The notes: a model not told the origin generated them from the letters alone. Shown: positions 35,001-43,759, numbered from the stretch's first letter. The stretch is 64,000 nt of DNA from CAIZQW01 sp942493055 (GCA_942493055.1 OW818680.1:930001-994000); one strand, 5' to 3'. A program made the numbers and translations.

Positions 35001-36220
35001 GGCAATCGACTTTGAGCCGCCAACTCAAGCGCGCTACGACATTTGGGATTCGCTCCAAAATCATAGCCGATATTCAATTCGTTACCCTGAAGCGGCGCCC
35101 GTTGATAAACCGGATAGTACATTTCCCGGTCCAACGCCTTCACATGCTCATCGTTCTCGCCTGGCTCCCAGATGATAAAGTCGGAACCCTTCATCTCAAC
35201 CGTTTCACGCTCAAAACGCGCTTTATCTTTTGCCGGCACCGCAACAATCCAAGCCCATGACTCCACCACGATGTCTTGCGCTAAATGCTCAGCATAATCA
35301 GCAAATTCGCTGTCGGACACGTATCCGGAGCACTCGTAAAACTTTGCAAATCCTTCCATTTCGAAGTCTCGCAGCGTGATGAGCTTCTCTGTGATCTTGG
35401 CTGTCCATTTCGCTGCGAGGCGTGAGAATTTTTCAGCATGTTCCTCTCTGCCGCGCTCACAGATCGATACAACCGCAAACACCGTCAGCACAACTCCAAT
35501 GGCAAAGACCAGCCCCGGCTCAATAAAGGCCATCCAGGGGTAGGCCTTGCTCCCTTTGGAGGCCCGCCAATGCGCAAGTCGTTTTCCGATGAGCAGTATT
35601 TCGACGAGAATCAAGGAAAGTAATATGGCCGGCAAACAGGCATGAACCAGACGGCGGCTACAGTGGCGCGTTGACACCTCCATGCCCAGCACGGCAACCA
35701 GCTTGCCTGTCTTCGGGTCGTTGATCGGCACAAAGGCAGATACTTTCCCAGGCGTATATCGCGTCACAAAGCCATCCACGTAAATACGCTGATCCTCCAA
35801 CACGTGCTGAAGCGCACTGGATGACGTTACGCTGGAACACTCTGGGTTCGTTTTTATCGTTAGATCAACGGGGCGACTATCCATCAAAAAGCGGAACGCG
35901 CCTGAAGGATGATGGCAGAGCAGATAGATATTCTCTACATCGCGATGAATCTGCATCACCTCGACAAGTTGCTTCTTTAAACGAATATAGTGCGCCTTGT
36001 CCTGCTCATTGCCCGAACCCGTGAGCGCATACATGCGATTGACGTTGATCGCCTGAGACATCAACCACGCACGCCTCAGCAGATCAGCCCGCAATAATGT
36101 GTCCGCACGAAAAATCAACCAGGCTGACAAGAAGCCTGTCATGAAAAGGATAAACAAGTAGGCGAACATCCAAGCCCGCCGTTTAGTTGATTCCGTCATC
36201 TTCAAAAAAGCACCTAACAT
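32033..36220 (-). CDS. Hybrid sensor histidine kinase: CHASE-PAS-GAF-HisKA-HATPase-REC-HPt
   Basis: A 1395-residue membrane kinase. The first transmembrane helix (17-39) precedes an extracytoplasmic sensing region. More helices lie near 193-213 and 235-255, and a CHASE-like domain (about 280-480) ends at a helix near 525-550. The PAS domain (about 575-690, with ATLRSIDDGVIACD) and a GAF-like domain (about 715-860) follow. The H-box is FLANMSHEIRTPINAVIG with His888, and the ATPase boxes include LTNLLSNAIKF, DTGIGL and GGTGLGL. The receiver has Asp1190 in LILMDLQMPEMDG, and the final HPt domain has His1334 in HTLKGLAATVG. It therefore holds a complete four-step phosphorelay apart from the last receiver, which the adjacent genes could supply. 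AAGGAG precedes the ATG at 36220. Confidence 0.93.
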   Translation of the reverse strand: MLGAFLKMTESTKRRAWMFAYLFILFMTGFLSAWLIFRADTLLRADLLRRAWLMSQAINVNRMYALTGSGNEQDKAHYIRLKKQLVEVMQIHRDVENIYLLCHHPSGAFRFLMDSRPVDLTIKTNPECSSVTSSSALQHVLEDQRIYVDGFVTRYTPGKVSAFVPINDPKTGKLVAVLGMEVSTRHCSRRLVHACLPAILLSLILVEILLIGKRLAHWRASKGSKAYPWMAFIEPGLVFAIGVVLTVFAVVSICERGREEHAEKFSRLAAKWTAKITEKLITLRDFEMEGFAKFYECSGYVSDSEFADYAEHLAQDIVVESWAWIVAVPAKDKARFERETVEMKGSDFIIWEPGENDEHVKALDREMYYPVYQRAPLQGNELNIGYDFGANPKCRSALELAAQSRLPVATDAVELFYHERRTKGIYVFRAVFEQGAEGKLVGYVVALVRLEALLTPIDQGTEALVNISMVHENGSIEAIAETQKNALPADPRLSHVRPFFAFGKTFSISAMATNRFLDLFPIYAGWWSAIVGLMLTLGVCSLHVLLMHRRKELQMLVEERTYSLRKSEEHLAATLRSIDDGVIACDVYGRITSLNGVAEMLTGWKSHDASGRYVKEVVRIVDSKTGCPVPNLVERVLREGKGEDGGEDIVLISRSLYEYPISSSCTLVKDDAGAVIGAVLVFRDETVHKREEKMVRANADRLEAMLELGRMTGSSLKEITDFALEKSVTLTHSKIGYLAFVNDAEDELTMHSWSKSAMDACTIVDKPIVYKVASTGLWGESVRQRRPIITNNYATENSWKKGVPAGHVTLIRHVSVPIIIDKKIVLLVGSGNKSTDYTEDDVNQLSLFMHGLWNILTRKHTEDALKLAKEQAERAMRIKSEFLANMSHEIRTPINAVIGMSELLKRTELGEQQQKYLKRMNSSSRLLLQIINDILDLSKMEAGRLKLNLEQCFLNDLLEPLKAMFSVAVEEKGIDLVFNVSPHVPAILVADSLRLSQVLTNLLSNAIKFTEKGYVELNISLVRNPSAQEVRSRIRFEVRDTGIGLSQEHVKNLFHAFTQADASTTRKYGGTGLGLVISNRLVDLMGGGIAVESTRGKGSTFYFELELEAKDVGSSASKEEGAPRAMPANEQQGYPDFSKYTLLVVEDNVVNQEVIVGLLEVTRVAVVVAENGRVALQKMAEHAFDLILMDLQMPEMDGFEATKRIRDSGNKVPIVALSAAVMDSDRIKAISVGANEYLTKPIDFSELLATLERLLNHGIPKAALAYEHLDQSPAAIFDVLKGFDVKKGLEQVNGMQELYRDVLISFLEELNNLFADLPVVLSQAITDETRRKVHTLKGLAATVGATRLSRMATVINSALKCNHVITEELIEGLREALSEAKAELDAFVRREETHH

Positions 36221-36486
36221 GGAAGACTCCTTTTACAGCTAGCTGCATCCTCTAACTCAATCACGGTTTCACTTGTTTTTAAGTTTAGCACCCCCCAAGA
36301 TTAAACTCACGCCTTTTTTTCATAATTCATGGATGGCACCTTTCGAAATCCGCTCGTTGGGTAGAAACAAGGGGTGGACAATAACAGGTCAACCATGATA
36401 AGATTTTAGAACTTAATCGCTTGATATAACAGGAATAACGATTACACCCATAACCATTCGAATCCACAGGACTACGGGAGGTGCTT

Positions 36487-37029
36487 ATGATGTTACGCAG
36501 TATCGTGTATGTTTCAGCCATTGTTTCATTGTGCTTTTTGTCCTCGGCCTGTCGCTCATCACGTGTGGCGACAGCCACCGATAGCCAGGGCAGACCGACC
36601 ACCATAGGCCGACTGCAGCTCGATGTGTTGATCGATGAAGGGAGTCCGGCCGAGATGAACGAAAAGCAGTTTGGATTCCGTAAGGAGTTACGCGCGTACA
36701 TGGAGCGGGACTTACCCCGCAAGATGGCACGCCAAGGCATCGACATGCGCATGATCACCAGTCTTACCCAAAACACGGGCACTGCTGATCAGCCGCCCCT
36801 GCTGATCATCCGCTACGAGGCTTATAACCCCGGGAGTTCCGCGGCCCGCATGTGGGTCGGCTATGGAGCTGGCGCGGCATCGCTCGACATCTCCATGTCT
36901 CTCTGCAAGGCTGGCAAGGAAATCCAAGGATGGAAAGACGGGTGCGGCACCTCCCAGCACTGGTCACGTATCATCAACACGCTTGATGACCACCTGACCA
37001 AGCGGACAAAAGAACTGTTGTCCAAATAA
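36487..37029 (+). CDS. Lipoprotein, DUF4410-like
   Basis: A 180-residue lipoprotein. The signal ends in a good lipobox (CFLSSAC) with the lipidated cysteine about 22 residues in. The start at 36487 is fixed by GGGAGG 5 bases upstream; a GTG at 36481 overlaps that site. The mature part contains LLIIRYEAYNPGSSAARMWV and GYGAGAASLDISMSLCKAG, which resemble DUF4410-type proteins that have a glycine-rich turn followed by a strand describing a variant of the same fold. Function is unknown. It stands alone, divergent from the hybrid kinase, with a hairpin terminator right after it. Confidence 0.7.
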   Translation: MMLRSIVYVSAIVSLCFLSSACRSSRVATATDSQGRPTTIGRLQLDVLIDEGSPAEMNEKQFGFRKELRAYMERDLPRKMARQGIDMRMITSLTQNTGTADQPPLLIIRYEAYNPGSSAARMWVGYGAGAASLDISMSLCKAGKEIQGWKDGCGTSQHWSRIINTLDDHLTKRTKELLSK

Positions 37030-37036
37030 AGTTGCT

Positions 37037-37065
37037 GCAGCACCCCGCAGATGCTGCTACTTTTT
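37037..37065 (+). terminator. Probable intrinsic terminator after the lipoprotein gene
   Basis: GCAGCA (37037-37042) pairs with TGCTGC (37052-37057) over a 9-base loop, followed by TAC and five T residues. It begins 8 bases after the lipoprotein stop and reaches the end of the convergent radical SAM gene. The stem is short, so strength is uncertain. Confidence 0.45.
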
Positions 37066-38505
37066 CCCGGAGGCCTCAATGACGGACCGGGGATAGTCCC
37101 TCCACAACTGGTGGAGCGTAAAGCCGGTCTTCATGCCACCGATGACCAAGCGCGCCAGGTCACGCCATGGCGCTTTGACTCTGTTCATACGCCAGGGGTT
37201 CTTGCGGAATCCCAGCAAGTAGAGAATCGAGAAGTAACGATAAAAATCCTTGAGCGGCAGCGTGGTCGGCAGCAACGTGTGCATGCAGTCATAGAAGGAG
37301 TAGGGATCTGGCGCGATAAACGTGGAGAAGGTCTCTTTCCAGTAGTCAGTCCCCGGCGAAGGCGAGAGCACAGTAAACGACATCTCTGCCGGCGAGATGC
37401 GTTCCAGCGTGCGGTGCAACCGTTCAAAATCTGCTTTGGTATAATTCGGATTCACGATCAGGGCCGAGTGCAACACAATCCCGATCTCATGAAGCAGATC
37501 AACCGCCTTCAGATTTGTTGAAACGCTCACCCCCTTGTTGAAGCCCTTCAGCGCCTCTTCTTCCATCGCCTCCAACCCCACAAAGAGAATCTGCAACCCC
37601 GCCTGCTTCCAGAGGCGGAATAGATCGGGATGCGCGCAAATCGTGTCCGCACGCGCCCAACTGATGTACTCCTTGTGAATGCCGCGCTCAATCAAGAGCT
37701 TGGCAATGGCTTCAGCCCGAGCAGGATTGATGAACATCTCGTCATCCACAAAATAGATATAGTCCTCTTTCAGCGAGGCGATCTCATCCACGACATCCTC
37801 AGGTGTCCGCTGGATATAACGCCCGTGCGCCAGAAAGTGCACCACACAGAAGCTGCACCGTCTGGGACAGCCCACACTGGTCCGCATAGAGGCCATTTGA
37901 GGAAACATCGTCTTCAGCTTTTCATCCGGCTTGCCAGCCCAGACCGAAAAATACTTTGTCCGATCCACCAAGTCTCGACGCGGCTTAGCCACCTCACTGA
38001 ATTCGGGCAACTGGGGCGGCGGCAACGCGGCTTGGCTGAGATACGCCGCTGTCCCCGGAATCAGGATCCCCTCATCCGCCACCGCCACACCCGCTGAAAG
38101 CGCCTTCAGCAGACGACGGAGGGCTACAGAGCCTTCGCCTCGGATGATAAAGTCAAACAGCTTCGGGTCGTTCAAATCCTGGGGCGCAATACTGGCATGA
38201 ACGCCCCCGACCATGATTTTAGCGGACGGGCATACCTGACGGACACAGGCGGCTAACTCGCGCACACCGCGCGCCTGGTTCGAGTAACACCCAAAACCGA
38301 CCAGATCCGGTTCCATCTCACGCAGACGCTGCTCCAGGACACGAAACGGTTTCTTTTCACACGACAGATCAAGAATCTTAACATCATGCGGTTCTTCCAC
38401 ACCCCCTGCTACGATTTCCAGATCAAGAGGCTCAAGATGTAAAAACTCATGAAAGCGTTTCGCCAACGTTAAGATGACGTGCGGACGAATTAATAACAGC
38501 TTCAT
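37057..38505 (-). CDS. B12-binding-type radical SAM enzyme, last gene of the APE-like operon
   Basis: A 482-residue protein. Residues 1-150 form a cobalamin-binding-like Rossmann domain (LVGFGCYSNQARGVRELAAC, then KIMVGGVHASIAPQ) without the DxHxxG motif of base-off B12 proteins, as in many members. The radical SAM core has the cluster motif CPRRCSFC (Cys213, Cys217, Cys220). The C-terminal 100 residues are family-specific (LPLKDFYRYFSILYLLGF). Such enzymes catalyse C-methylations, cyclisations or other radical changes on lipids, tetrapyrroles or peptides. Its ATG overlaps the stop of the DUF3261-like gene (38502-38505), so it belongs to the biosynthetic operon. Membership in an aryl-polyene-like set is unusual. 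The substrate is unknown. Confidence 0.85.
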   Translation of the reverse strand: MKLLLIRPHVILTLAKRFHEFLHLEPLDLEIVAGGVEEPHDVKILDLSCEKKPFRVLEQRLREMEPDLVGFGCYSNQARGVRELAACVRQVCPSAKIMVGGVHASIAPQDLNDPKLFDFIIRGEGSVALRRLLKALSAGVAVADEGILIPGTAAYLSQAALPPPQLPEFSEVAKPRRDLVDRTKYFSVWAGKPDEKLKTMFPQMASMRTSVGCPRRCSFCVVHFLAHGRYIQRTPEDVVDEIASLKEDYIYFVDDEMFINPARAEAIAKLLIERGIHKEYISWARADTICAHPDLFRLWKQAGLQILFVGLEAMEEEALKGFNKGVSVSTNLKAVDLLHEIGIVLHSALIVNPNYTKADFERLHRTLERISPAEMSFTVLSPSPGTDYWKETFSTFIAPDPYSFYDCMHTLLPTTLPLKDFYRYFSILYLLGFRKNPWRMNRVKAPWRDLARLVIGGMKTGFTLHQLWRDYPRSVIEASGKK

Positions 38506-39206
38506 TTATTCTCCTCCTCACACCGAGAGACCTCAATGCAATAGCCGCGCTGCTTATTCCGGATCATCAACCCTGTGGGCATCAACCCAGCAGATGTCTG
38601 CGCATACGTGCGATATTCGACACACCAAAGCGTCTCGCCCTTTTCGATCCGGATCTTTTCAGCAAGCCGGCCATCCTTCCAGGCATACCGATATTCCGTG
38701 ACCCCCTGCGCATCCTTGGCTTGGAAAACCAGTCTGCGCTTCGTCTTGCTCCATACGGCCGTCGGGGGCGGCAGCAGATCAAAATATGCGTGCATCAGGT
38801 CCTCGCCGGCTGAGGAGGTCAGATGCCCCGCCTTGTCCGCCAAGGCAGGCATGACAAACGCTTTTTCAAGGACACCGTTCTTACAGATCACATCAAACAT
38901 CTTTACACCGAGCGGCGTCATGCAGGTCATTGCAAGGGAACGGCTCTTCGTGTCGACCGCAGCCATGCCGACTGCGGTTATGGCCATCCAGCGATAACGG
39001 AAGACCAGGGAATAGACATCCTCAAACTGGGGGGCCGCGTTTGCAACAAACCGAGCCGGTACCTGCGCAGGCTCAATGTCCGACACGGCATAAGGCGGCG
39101 GCTCGGCAAAACGACTGCTGGTCTGGCATCCCGTTATCAAGGAGAGCATCGACAGCCCAGCCAGGAGCATGACGGCACACGACATTGTTTTAGGGCTGCT
39201 GTTCAT
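38502..39206 (-). CDS. DUF3261-like lipoprotein
   Basis: A 234-residue lipoprotein with the lipobox SLITGC about 27 residues in. The mature part (YSLVFRYRWMAITAVGMAAV, then TPLGVKMFDVICKNGVLEKA) matches the pattern of DUF3261 proteins. These are almost always encoded with an MMPL exporter and a LolA-like carrier in aryl-polyene clusters, and probably belong to an outer-membrane insertion route. The start overlaps the MMPL stop by 17 bases, and the stop overlaps the radical SAM ATG. I base the family on the sequence pattern and on context together. Confidence 0.75.
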   Translation of the reverse strand: MNSSPKTMSCAVMLLAGLSMLSLITGCQTSSRFAEPPPYAVSDIEPAQVPARFVANAAPQFEDVYSLVFRYRWMAITAVGMAAVDTKSRSLAMTCMTPLGVKMFDVICKNGVLEKAFVMPALADKAGHLTSSAGEDLMHAYFDLLPPPTAVWSKTKRRLVFQAKDAQGVTEYRYAWKDGRLAEKIRIEKGETLWCVEYRTYAQTSAGLMPTGLMIRNKQRGYCIEVSRCEEENK

Positions 39207-41583
39207 GATGAGCCTCCGTCCTGATAAGTGAATAAACAGCCCGCAACGTCAACCAGGCACACAAGTACCCCGCAGAGACGCCGGCCACTAAGGTCACGCC
39301 AATCGAGAAGAGCGCTGGATGCTTGGCCAGGAGCAATACCCCTGCCCCCAGCACCGTCGTCACCGCAGAAAGGGTGACCGCCTTGAAGACATGGCTTTGG
39401 ATGCCATCGCGATAGGCAAAGACCATGCAAATGCCATAGTCAATGCAAAGCCCCAGAACCATGATGCCGGCAATCAAATTCGAAACATCTAATGAACGTC
39501 CTATGAACACCATTGCTGCGCAGCCCCATATAACACCTGCAATCGGAGGTAACACGGCTAAGGCAATCATGAAGGGCCGACGGATCCAAAGCACCGTGAC
39601 CAGGATGATGAAAACGCCTGCGAGCTCTGTCACCAGGATAATCTCATGGGCAAACGCGGAGGATAATTGCTTGGAGAACGCCAGCCGGGACACAATCTTC
39701 AATGAAGGGATCTCCTTCTTGACCCGTTCCGCGATTTCTAAGAGACGCGGATCATCAGCCACGAACGTTGTCACCCGCACCGTTTGACCTGTGTGTATAA
39801 ACCTTTCGCGCAGTGGCTGAAGGAAGCCAATCGGTTCAGACGCTTTGGCGTCGTCAGTCCGCCACATTTCAAACAGCGACCAAAACGCAGCAAAGGCGTC
39901 ATCCGAAAAATCCATCTCCGCAGAGGCCTTCTGGATATTCTGGCGGAACGCATCCACACGCGCGTTATTCCAAAAGGCGCGCCACTGCTTCCGATTCTGC
40001 AGGCGTGTCGCTTCAGAGGGGAAGAGCGGTGAGAGACTGGATACCTCCTGGGCCGGGAGTCCCTCTTTTAACAGGGCGGCGTAGAGTTGATCATTCAAGC
40101 GCAAGGCCGCTTCTTCACTGGGCGCTTCAACACTCAGAATGGCGGAATGGGACTCTCCTCCCCCCCACAATTTAACAGCGCGCTCCTCTTCTGCCATCAC
40201 AGCAGCAGGCGTTCCATCCAATTTGGAAACATTGGCATCAAACTTCAGGACTCTCACGCCAAGCAGCCCCACAACAAATGCCACGATTGAACAGCCGACA
40301 ACAAGCCAAGCGATGTGACGCTTAAAGAGATGACGCGACAACGTCTCGCCCTCTGTTGCTTCGTTTTTTTCCTCTTTCTTGGCCACAGGAATAAAATGCG
40401 GCAATCCGATCAGCGCATAGACAAGTGAAACCAAAATGGCAATCGAAGCAAAGCAGCCGAGCTGGCGATAGGCAGGAATGGATGAAAAACAGAAAGCGGA
40501 AAAGACACAAAGCGTGGTGACGGCACTCAGGATCACCGGTATCCGAATGCGCTTCAGGTTCGCATCGCGCTGCTCGGTGCGCGAAACCACATACGCATGG
40601 ATGGCATAGTCAATCGTAATCCCGGCGATCACCGAACCAAAACCGACCACCAGCGCCGAGAAGCCCTTGAACACGAATGCTGCCAGCGCCAGAGCAGGCA
40701 GGCTGGCCAAGAACGGGATGAGGACAACATATCCGGAGCGCCAATCCCGGTAAACGCCAAAAAACAAGATGCAAAAAACAAGGACGACAGCGATGGAGGT
40801 CACGGTAATGTCGCGACGGATAATCTTCTCGTTGCCCAAGGTGTGCAAATGCGCACAGACCAGTTTCGCTTCAACAGTTGCAGGCAGTTCCTTCGCGCAC
40901 TGCTCCACGTGTGCCACCAAGACCCGCACGCCAGGGACGTCCATCATCTGGATCGGGGTCTGCAACACCAGCAGCAAATGCTTGCGCTCTGGATCCATTA
41001 AACGTCCCTGAACGGGAACAGCCCGGTACCCAAAAGAGGTCAGCATGCCCAACATTTTCCGCACCATCCGGGCATTCCAGTCCAACGGATCTGAACGGGC
41101 TGCAGAAGCACTGAACATGCCTTCAGGTGTCTGAAGGCGCTTCACGAGGTTCGACAGCGATGTGCAGACACCTGCATACGAGGTGACGGCTGAGAGTTCA
41201 TCAAACTCGCTGGCGACCGTATAATCCGGCAACTGCTGGACCAAGCGCTTAAAATCCTTCGCAATCTCCCCCTGCTGAAACCCTGTGTTCATGGGCGCGG
41301 CCAACGTGGGATCCAACATTGAAATATAATGCTCCGCAGCCGCGCAGAGGATGTCCGAATCAGAGGTGCCATCGCGCATGGAGAGCGTCACCAGCACTTT
41401 ATCAGAAACCTGAACATCTTTCAGAAAGGTAAAGATGTCCTGAATGCCTGCCTTTTCTGGGAGCATGACATCGATGCGGCCACTAAACGACAGGAAAGGC
41501 AGCACCGCGATTGAAACCAGGCTGACCACGCTCACGACAACGCCGCACATGAACTTTCCGCTAAGCTTCACGGCAGATCCCAT
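39190..41583 (-). CDS. MMPL/RND-family exporter
   Basis: A 797-residue inner-membrane transporter with two repeats, each with one helix, a large periplasmic loop and a five-helix bundle (about 255-400 and 640-790). The proton-relay motif is in both halves: ITIDYAIHAY and LCIDYGICMVF. MMPL proteins move lipids and polyketide-like molecules, for example in mycobacteria and in aryl-polyene clusters. The gene overlaps the LolA-like gene by 16 bases upstream and the DUF3261-like gene by 17 downstream, so the three form a tight export module. The cargo is presumably the lipid or polyene made by the enzymes upstream. Confidence 0.92.
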   Translation of the reverse strand: MGSAVKLSGKFMCGVVVSVVSLVSIAVLPFLSFSGRIDVMLPEKAGIQDIFTFLKDVQVSDKVLVTLSMRDGTSDSDILCAAAEHYISMLDPTLAAPMNTGFQQGEIAKDFKRLVQQLPDYTVASEFDELSAVTSYAGVCTSLSNLVKRLQTPEGMFSASAARSDPLDWNARMVRKMLGMLTSFGYRAVPVQGRLMDPERKHLLLVLQTPIQMMDVPGVRVLVAHVEQCAKELPATVEAKLVCAHLHTLGNEKIIRRDITVTSIAVVLVFCILFFGVYRDWRSGYVVLIPFLASLPALALAAFVFKGFSALVVGFGSVIAGITIDYAIHAYVVSRTEQRDANLKRIRIPVILSAVTTLCVFSAFCFSSIPAYRQLGCFASIAILVSLVYALIGLPHFIPVAKKEEKNEATEGETLSRHLFKRHIAWLVVGCSIVAFVVGLLGVRVLKFDANVSKLDGTPAAVMAEEERAVKLWGGGESHSAILSVEAPSEEAALRLNDQLYAALLKEGLPAQEVSSLSPLFPSEATRLQNRKQWRAFWNNARVDAFRQNIQKASAEMDFSDDAFAAFWSLFEMWRTDDAKASEPIGFLQPLRERFIHTGQTVRVTTFVADDPRLLEIAERVKKEIPSLKIVSRLAFSKQLSSAFAHEIILVTELAGVFIILVTVLWIRRPFMIALAVLPPIAGVIWGCAAMVFIGRSLDVSNLIAGIMVLGLCIDYGICMVFAYRDGIQSHVFKAVTLSAVTTVLGAGVLLLAKHPALFSIGVTLVAGVSAGYLCAWLTLRAVYSLIRTEAHHEQQP

Positions 41584-42185
41584 TCCTTCTTGTCAATCTC
41601 TGCATTGATCGAGGTCTCTTCAAACACCATCTTCGTCAAATCGCCGCCCGTCTCCTCGATTTGAAAGAGTTGAATATATTTTTTGTCTTTTTGAAAGGTG
41701 ACGGTGATCCGCTTGAGCATCTTGGCCTGGGGCAAGTCCGGCTTCGGCACAAACTCAAACGCGAGCTGTTCCCCCTCGATTTTCTTGATCGTGTAGTCCT
41801 TGGATAAGACACGGTAGTTGCCTGCGAACCACGCGCGCAACTGTTGCGTCACAGCAGCAAAAACAGGCTGATCCGCCAGGGCGATGCGCACCGTCTTTTT
41901 CGTTTCGCCATCCCACTGCTTGGCATGCTGCCCGTCAATAAGGAGCACATACTTGATCGGCGATTCGACTTTCCACATCAGCTTATCCGGCATTTCGAGC
42001 AGGATGGAGCCTTTGGTGATCATCGGCTTCTTGAAGAGCGCCATCTTCTTTTCCTGGACAAAGCGCGTCCGGACCGTCTTCACATCCGACAACGCCGACT
42101 CCAAGGCTTGGAGCGGCTGTTGCTCCTCGGCTGCCAGGATATGAAACGCAGCCAGCAACCCGCAGATCATTATTCCTCGTGCCAT
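41568..42185 (-). CDS. LolA-like periplasmic carrier protein
   Basis: A 205-residue protein with a signal peptide (MARGIMICGLLAAFHILAAE). The LolA half-barrel pattern is visible: LSDVKTVRTRFVQEKKMALF, then TKGSILLEMPDKLMWKVE and KYVLLIDGQHAKQWDG. LolA carries acylated cargo across the periplasm; the paralogue found in aryl-polyene clusters is thought to carry the product. The gene overlaps the radical SAM-hotdog gene by 16 bases and the MMPL gene by 16 bases. This is not likely to be the housekeeping lolA because no lolCDE or replication genes adjoin it. Confidence 0.85.
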   Translation of the reverse strand: MARGIMICGLLAAFHILAAEEQQPLQALESALSDVKTVRTRFVQEKKMALFKKPMITKGSILLEMPDKLMWKVESPIKYVLLIDGQHAKQWDGETKKTVRIALADQPVFAAVTQQLRAWFAGNYRVLSKDYTIKKIEGEQLAFEFVPKPDLPQAKMLKRITVTFQKDKKYIQLFQIEETGGDLTKMVFEETSINAEIDKKEWDLP

Positions 42186-43654
42186 GTTTTTAACTCCGCT
42201 GTTGAGACCAGTTCATGATTCCGATAGATTTCAGCCTTCAAGATACCGAAGGTGCCCAAGCGTGTCTCTTTGCGTACATGGACCTCCAGTTGATCGCCGA
42301 CAGCGATCGGCTGAATAATCGTCAGGTCCCGCGCTCCAATGAGCATCCCCTTCTGAGCCTTTCCATCCGGACGTACGCGCGTGCGGAAGCCCTGCAGTGT
42401 CGCAGCAGCCTGGGCCATGAGTTCCAGATGCGCCGACTCCAGCAAGCGCCCCTCCTTACAATGCGGATTGTCCGGAGCAATATGCGCGCGCACTGTGGCG
42501 GCGCGCTCAGAGACCGTTTCAAGCGTATCCACCATGCGCGTAGGCGGCTGATGCGGCAAGAGCGAGGCCGCGCTCATCGGCAGGCAACTGCACTCTGCCC
42601 CATCCTGATTGCGCCAGCATAAGGGATCTGAGCCCAAGTAATTCCCGGTCATCTGATACGCTGCCCCGCGGCACCCATAGCAATCCACAGCCTTGTCGCA
42701 TGCGCCACAAGCCCCTTGGATGGTCTTTTTGTGGTTGCGCAAATCCTCGATGACCTCACTGTCCTCTAAAATTTTCGCAAGCGGCTGCTTCCGGATATTC
42801 CCCACGGCAATCTGCACGCCGACACACGGCATGACAACGCCCTTGGCATTGATTAAACAGGAGAAGGAGTGGCGCAAACACGTATTGCCGACCAGCGGGG
42901 GCTGGGCCTCCCAGACGCGTCCAAACTTTTCAGCGTCCAGCTTCTGGATCAGTTCAAACAAGCGATGAAGCTCCTCCACAGAGGGCGAGAGTGTCGCACT
43001 GTTTTCAACGGCGCGCCCCTGGGGCGTGATCATCTCAAAATACGGTTCAATGCCGATCTCCCGCATCCAGCACCAGAGCGCAGGGAGTTCATCGATATTC
43101 TGCCTGCAGATCACTGTGCTCAGGGCAAACTTCGCATGCGGCCCCGGATAACCCGCTGTCCGTAAATGCTGGTAAGCCTCATGAATCACATGATGCGCAT
43201 CCGGAACGCCAGAGAGCCAGTTTTGCGTCTCCGCATTGGATGAATGCCACTTCAACACAACATGCACACCCGCTTCAAAGAGCCGCTGGGCCGCGCCTGC
43301 GGTCATGTTTGTGCCATTCGTAAAGAGTTCAACCCCCATGCCGCGCGCACGAATCCAATCGCACAGGTCCAACGTGAACCCATAGAGCATGGGCTCTCCA
43401 CCCAGCAAAATAATTTTACGGGCCCCCAAGGCCTGCGCTTGAGCAATGACACCCTGGATCTCGTCCAGTGATAATTCAGACTCCGCTTCCAGAGGTTTTA
43501 CAGCGATACCATCGCCCACATAACAATAGCGACAGGCAAAATTACAGAGTGTGCCGACCTCTATTTCCATGGTCAGTAAACCATTCGACCTCCGCGTCTG
43601 TTCAATTTCTTCTGCTGAAAATTCTTGGCCAAAAAGTGTTGAAGCACAACTCAT
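42170..43654 (-). CDS. Radical SAM/SPASM enzyme fused to a hotdog dehydratase domain
   Basis: Residues 1-355 are a radical SAM protein with the cluster motif CNFACRYC (Cys37, Cys41, Cys44). It ends in a SPASM-like, cysteine-rich region (ACGACDKAVDCYGCRG and a further LCWRNQDGAECSC). Residues 360-494 are a hotdog domain beginning LLPHQPPTRMVD with His368 and ending the catalytic helix with ELMAQ (Glu411). These match the His and Glu of FabZ/ApeP-type 3-hydroxyacyl dehydratases. The open frame is continuous across the joint and I saw no ribosome-binding site at the internal ATG (42577), so this is a real fusion. SPASM enzymes usually modify peptides or proteins. A physical link to an acyl dehydratase suggests a radical step on an ACP-bound chain. 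I know of no described case. Confidence 0.82.
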   Translation of the reverse strand: MSCASTLFGQEFSAEEIEQTRRSNGLLTMEIEVGTLCNFACRYCYVGDGIAVKPLEAESELSLDEIQGVIAQAQALGARKIILLGGEPMLYGFTLDLCDWIRARGMGVELFTNGTNMTAGAAQRLFEAGVHVVLKWHSSNAETQNWLSGVPDAHHVIHEAYQHLRTAGYPGPHAKFALSTVICRQNIDELPALWCWMREIGIEPYFEMITPQGRAVENSATLSPSVEELHRLFELIQKLDAEKFGRVWEAQPPLVGNTCLRHSFSCLINAKGVVMPCVGVQIAVGNIRKQPLAKILEDSEVIEDLRNHKKTIQGACGACDKAVDCYGCRGAAYQMTGNYLGSDPLCWRNQDGAECSCLPMSAASLLPHQPPTRMVDTLETVSERAATVRAHIAPDNPHCKEGRLLESAHLELMAQAAATLQGFRTRVRPDGKAQKGMLIGARDLTIIQPIAVGDQLEVHVRKETRLGTFGILKAEIYRNHELVSTAELKTWHEE

Positions 43655-43728
43655 TTCAAATATCCTAGCATCAGCCGCATGTAACAGAAAAAAATATCCA
43701 TACCTTTATGGGGCCGAAAAGTGCTTCA

Positions 43729-43757
43729 ATAGTAGTCTTTTAGGCGTATTTCTTCAA
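43729..43757 (-). promoter_or_regulatory. Possible internal promoter ahead of the radical SAM-hotdog gene
   Basis: On the minus strand TTGAAG (43757-43752) and TACTAT (43734-43729) are 17 bases apart in the only sizeable gap (105 bases) of the operon. They match consensus only partly. If real, they would let the radical SAM and export genes be made separately from the ACP/ketosynthase genes. Confidence 0.35.
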
Positions 43758-43759
43758 GC

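Noticed and set aside
42577..42579. The internal ATG of the radical SAM-hotdog gene as a separate hotdog start
   Set aside because: No ribosome-binding site is visible, and the frame is continuous, so I favour the fusion.
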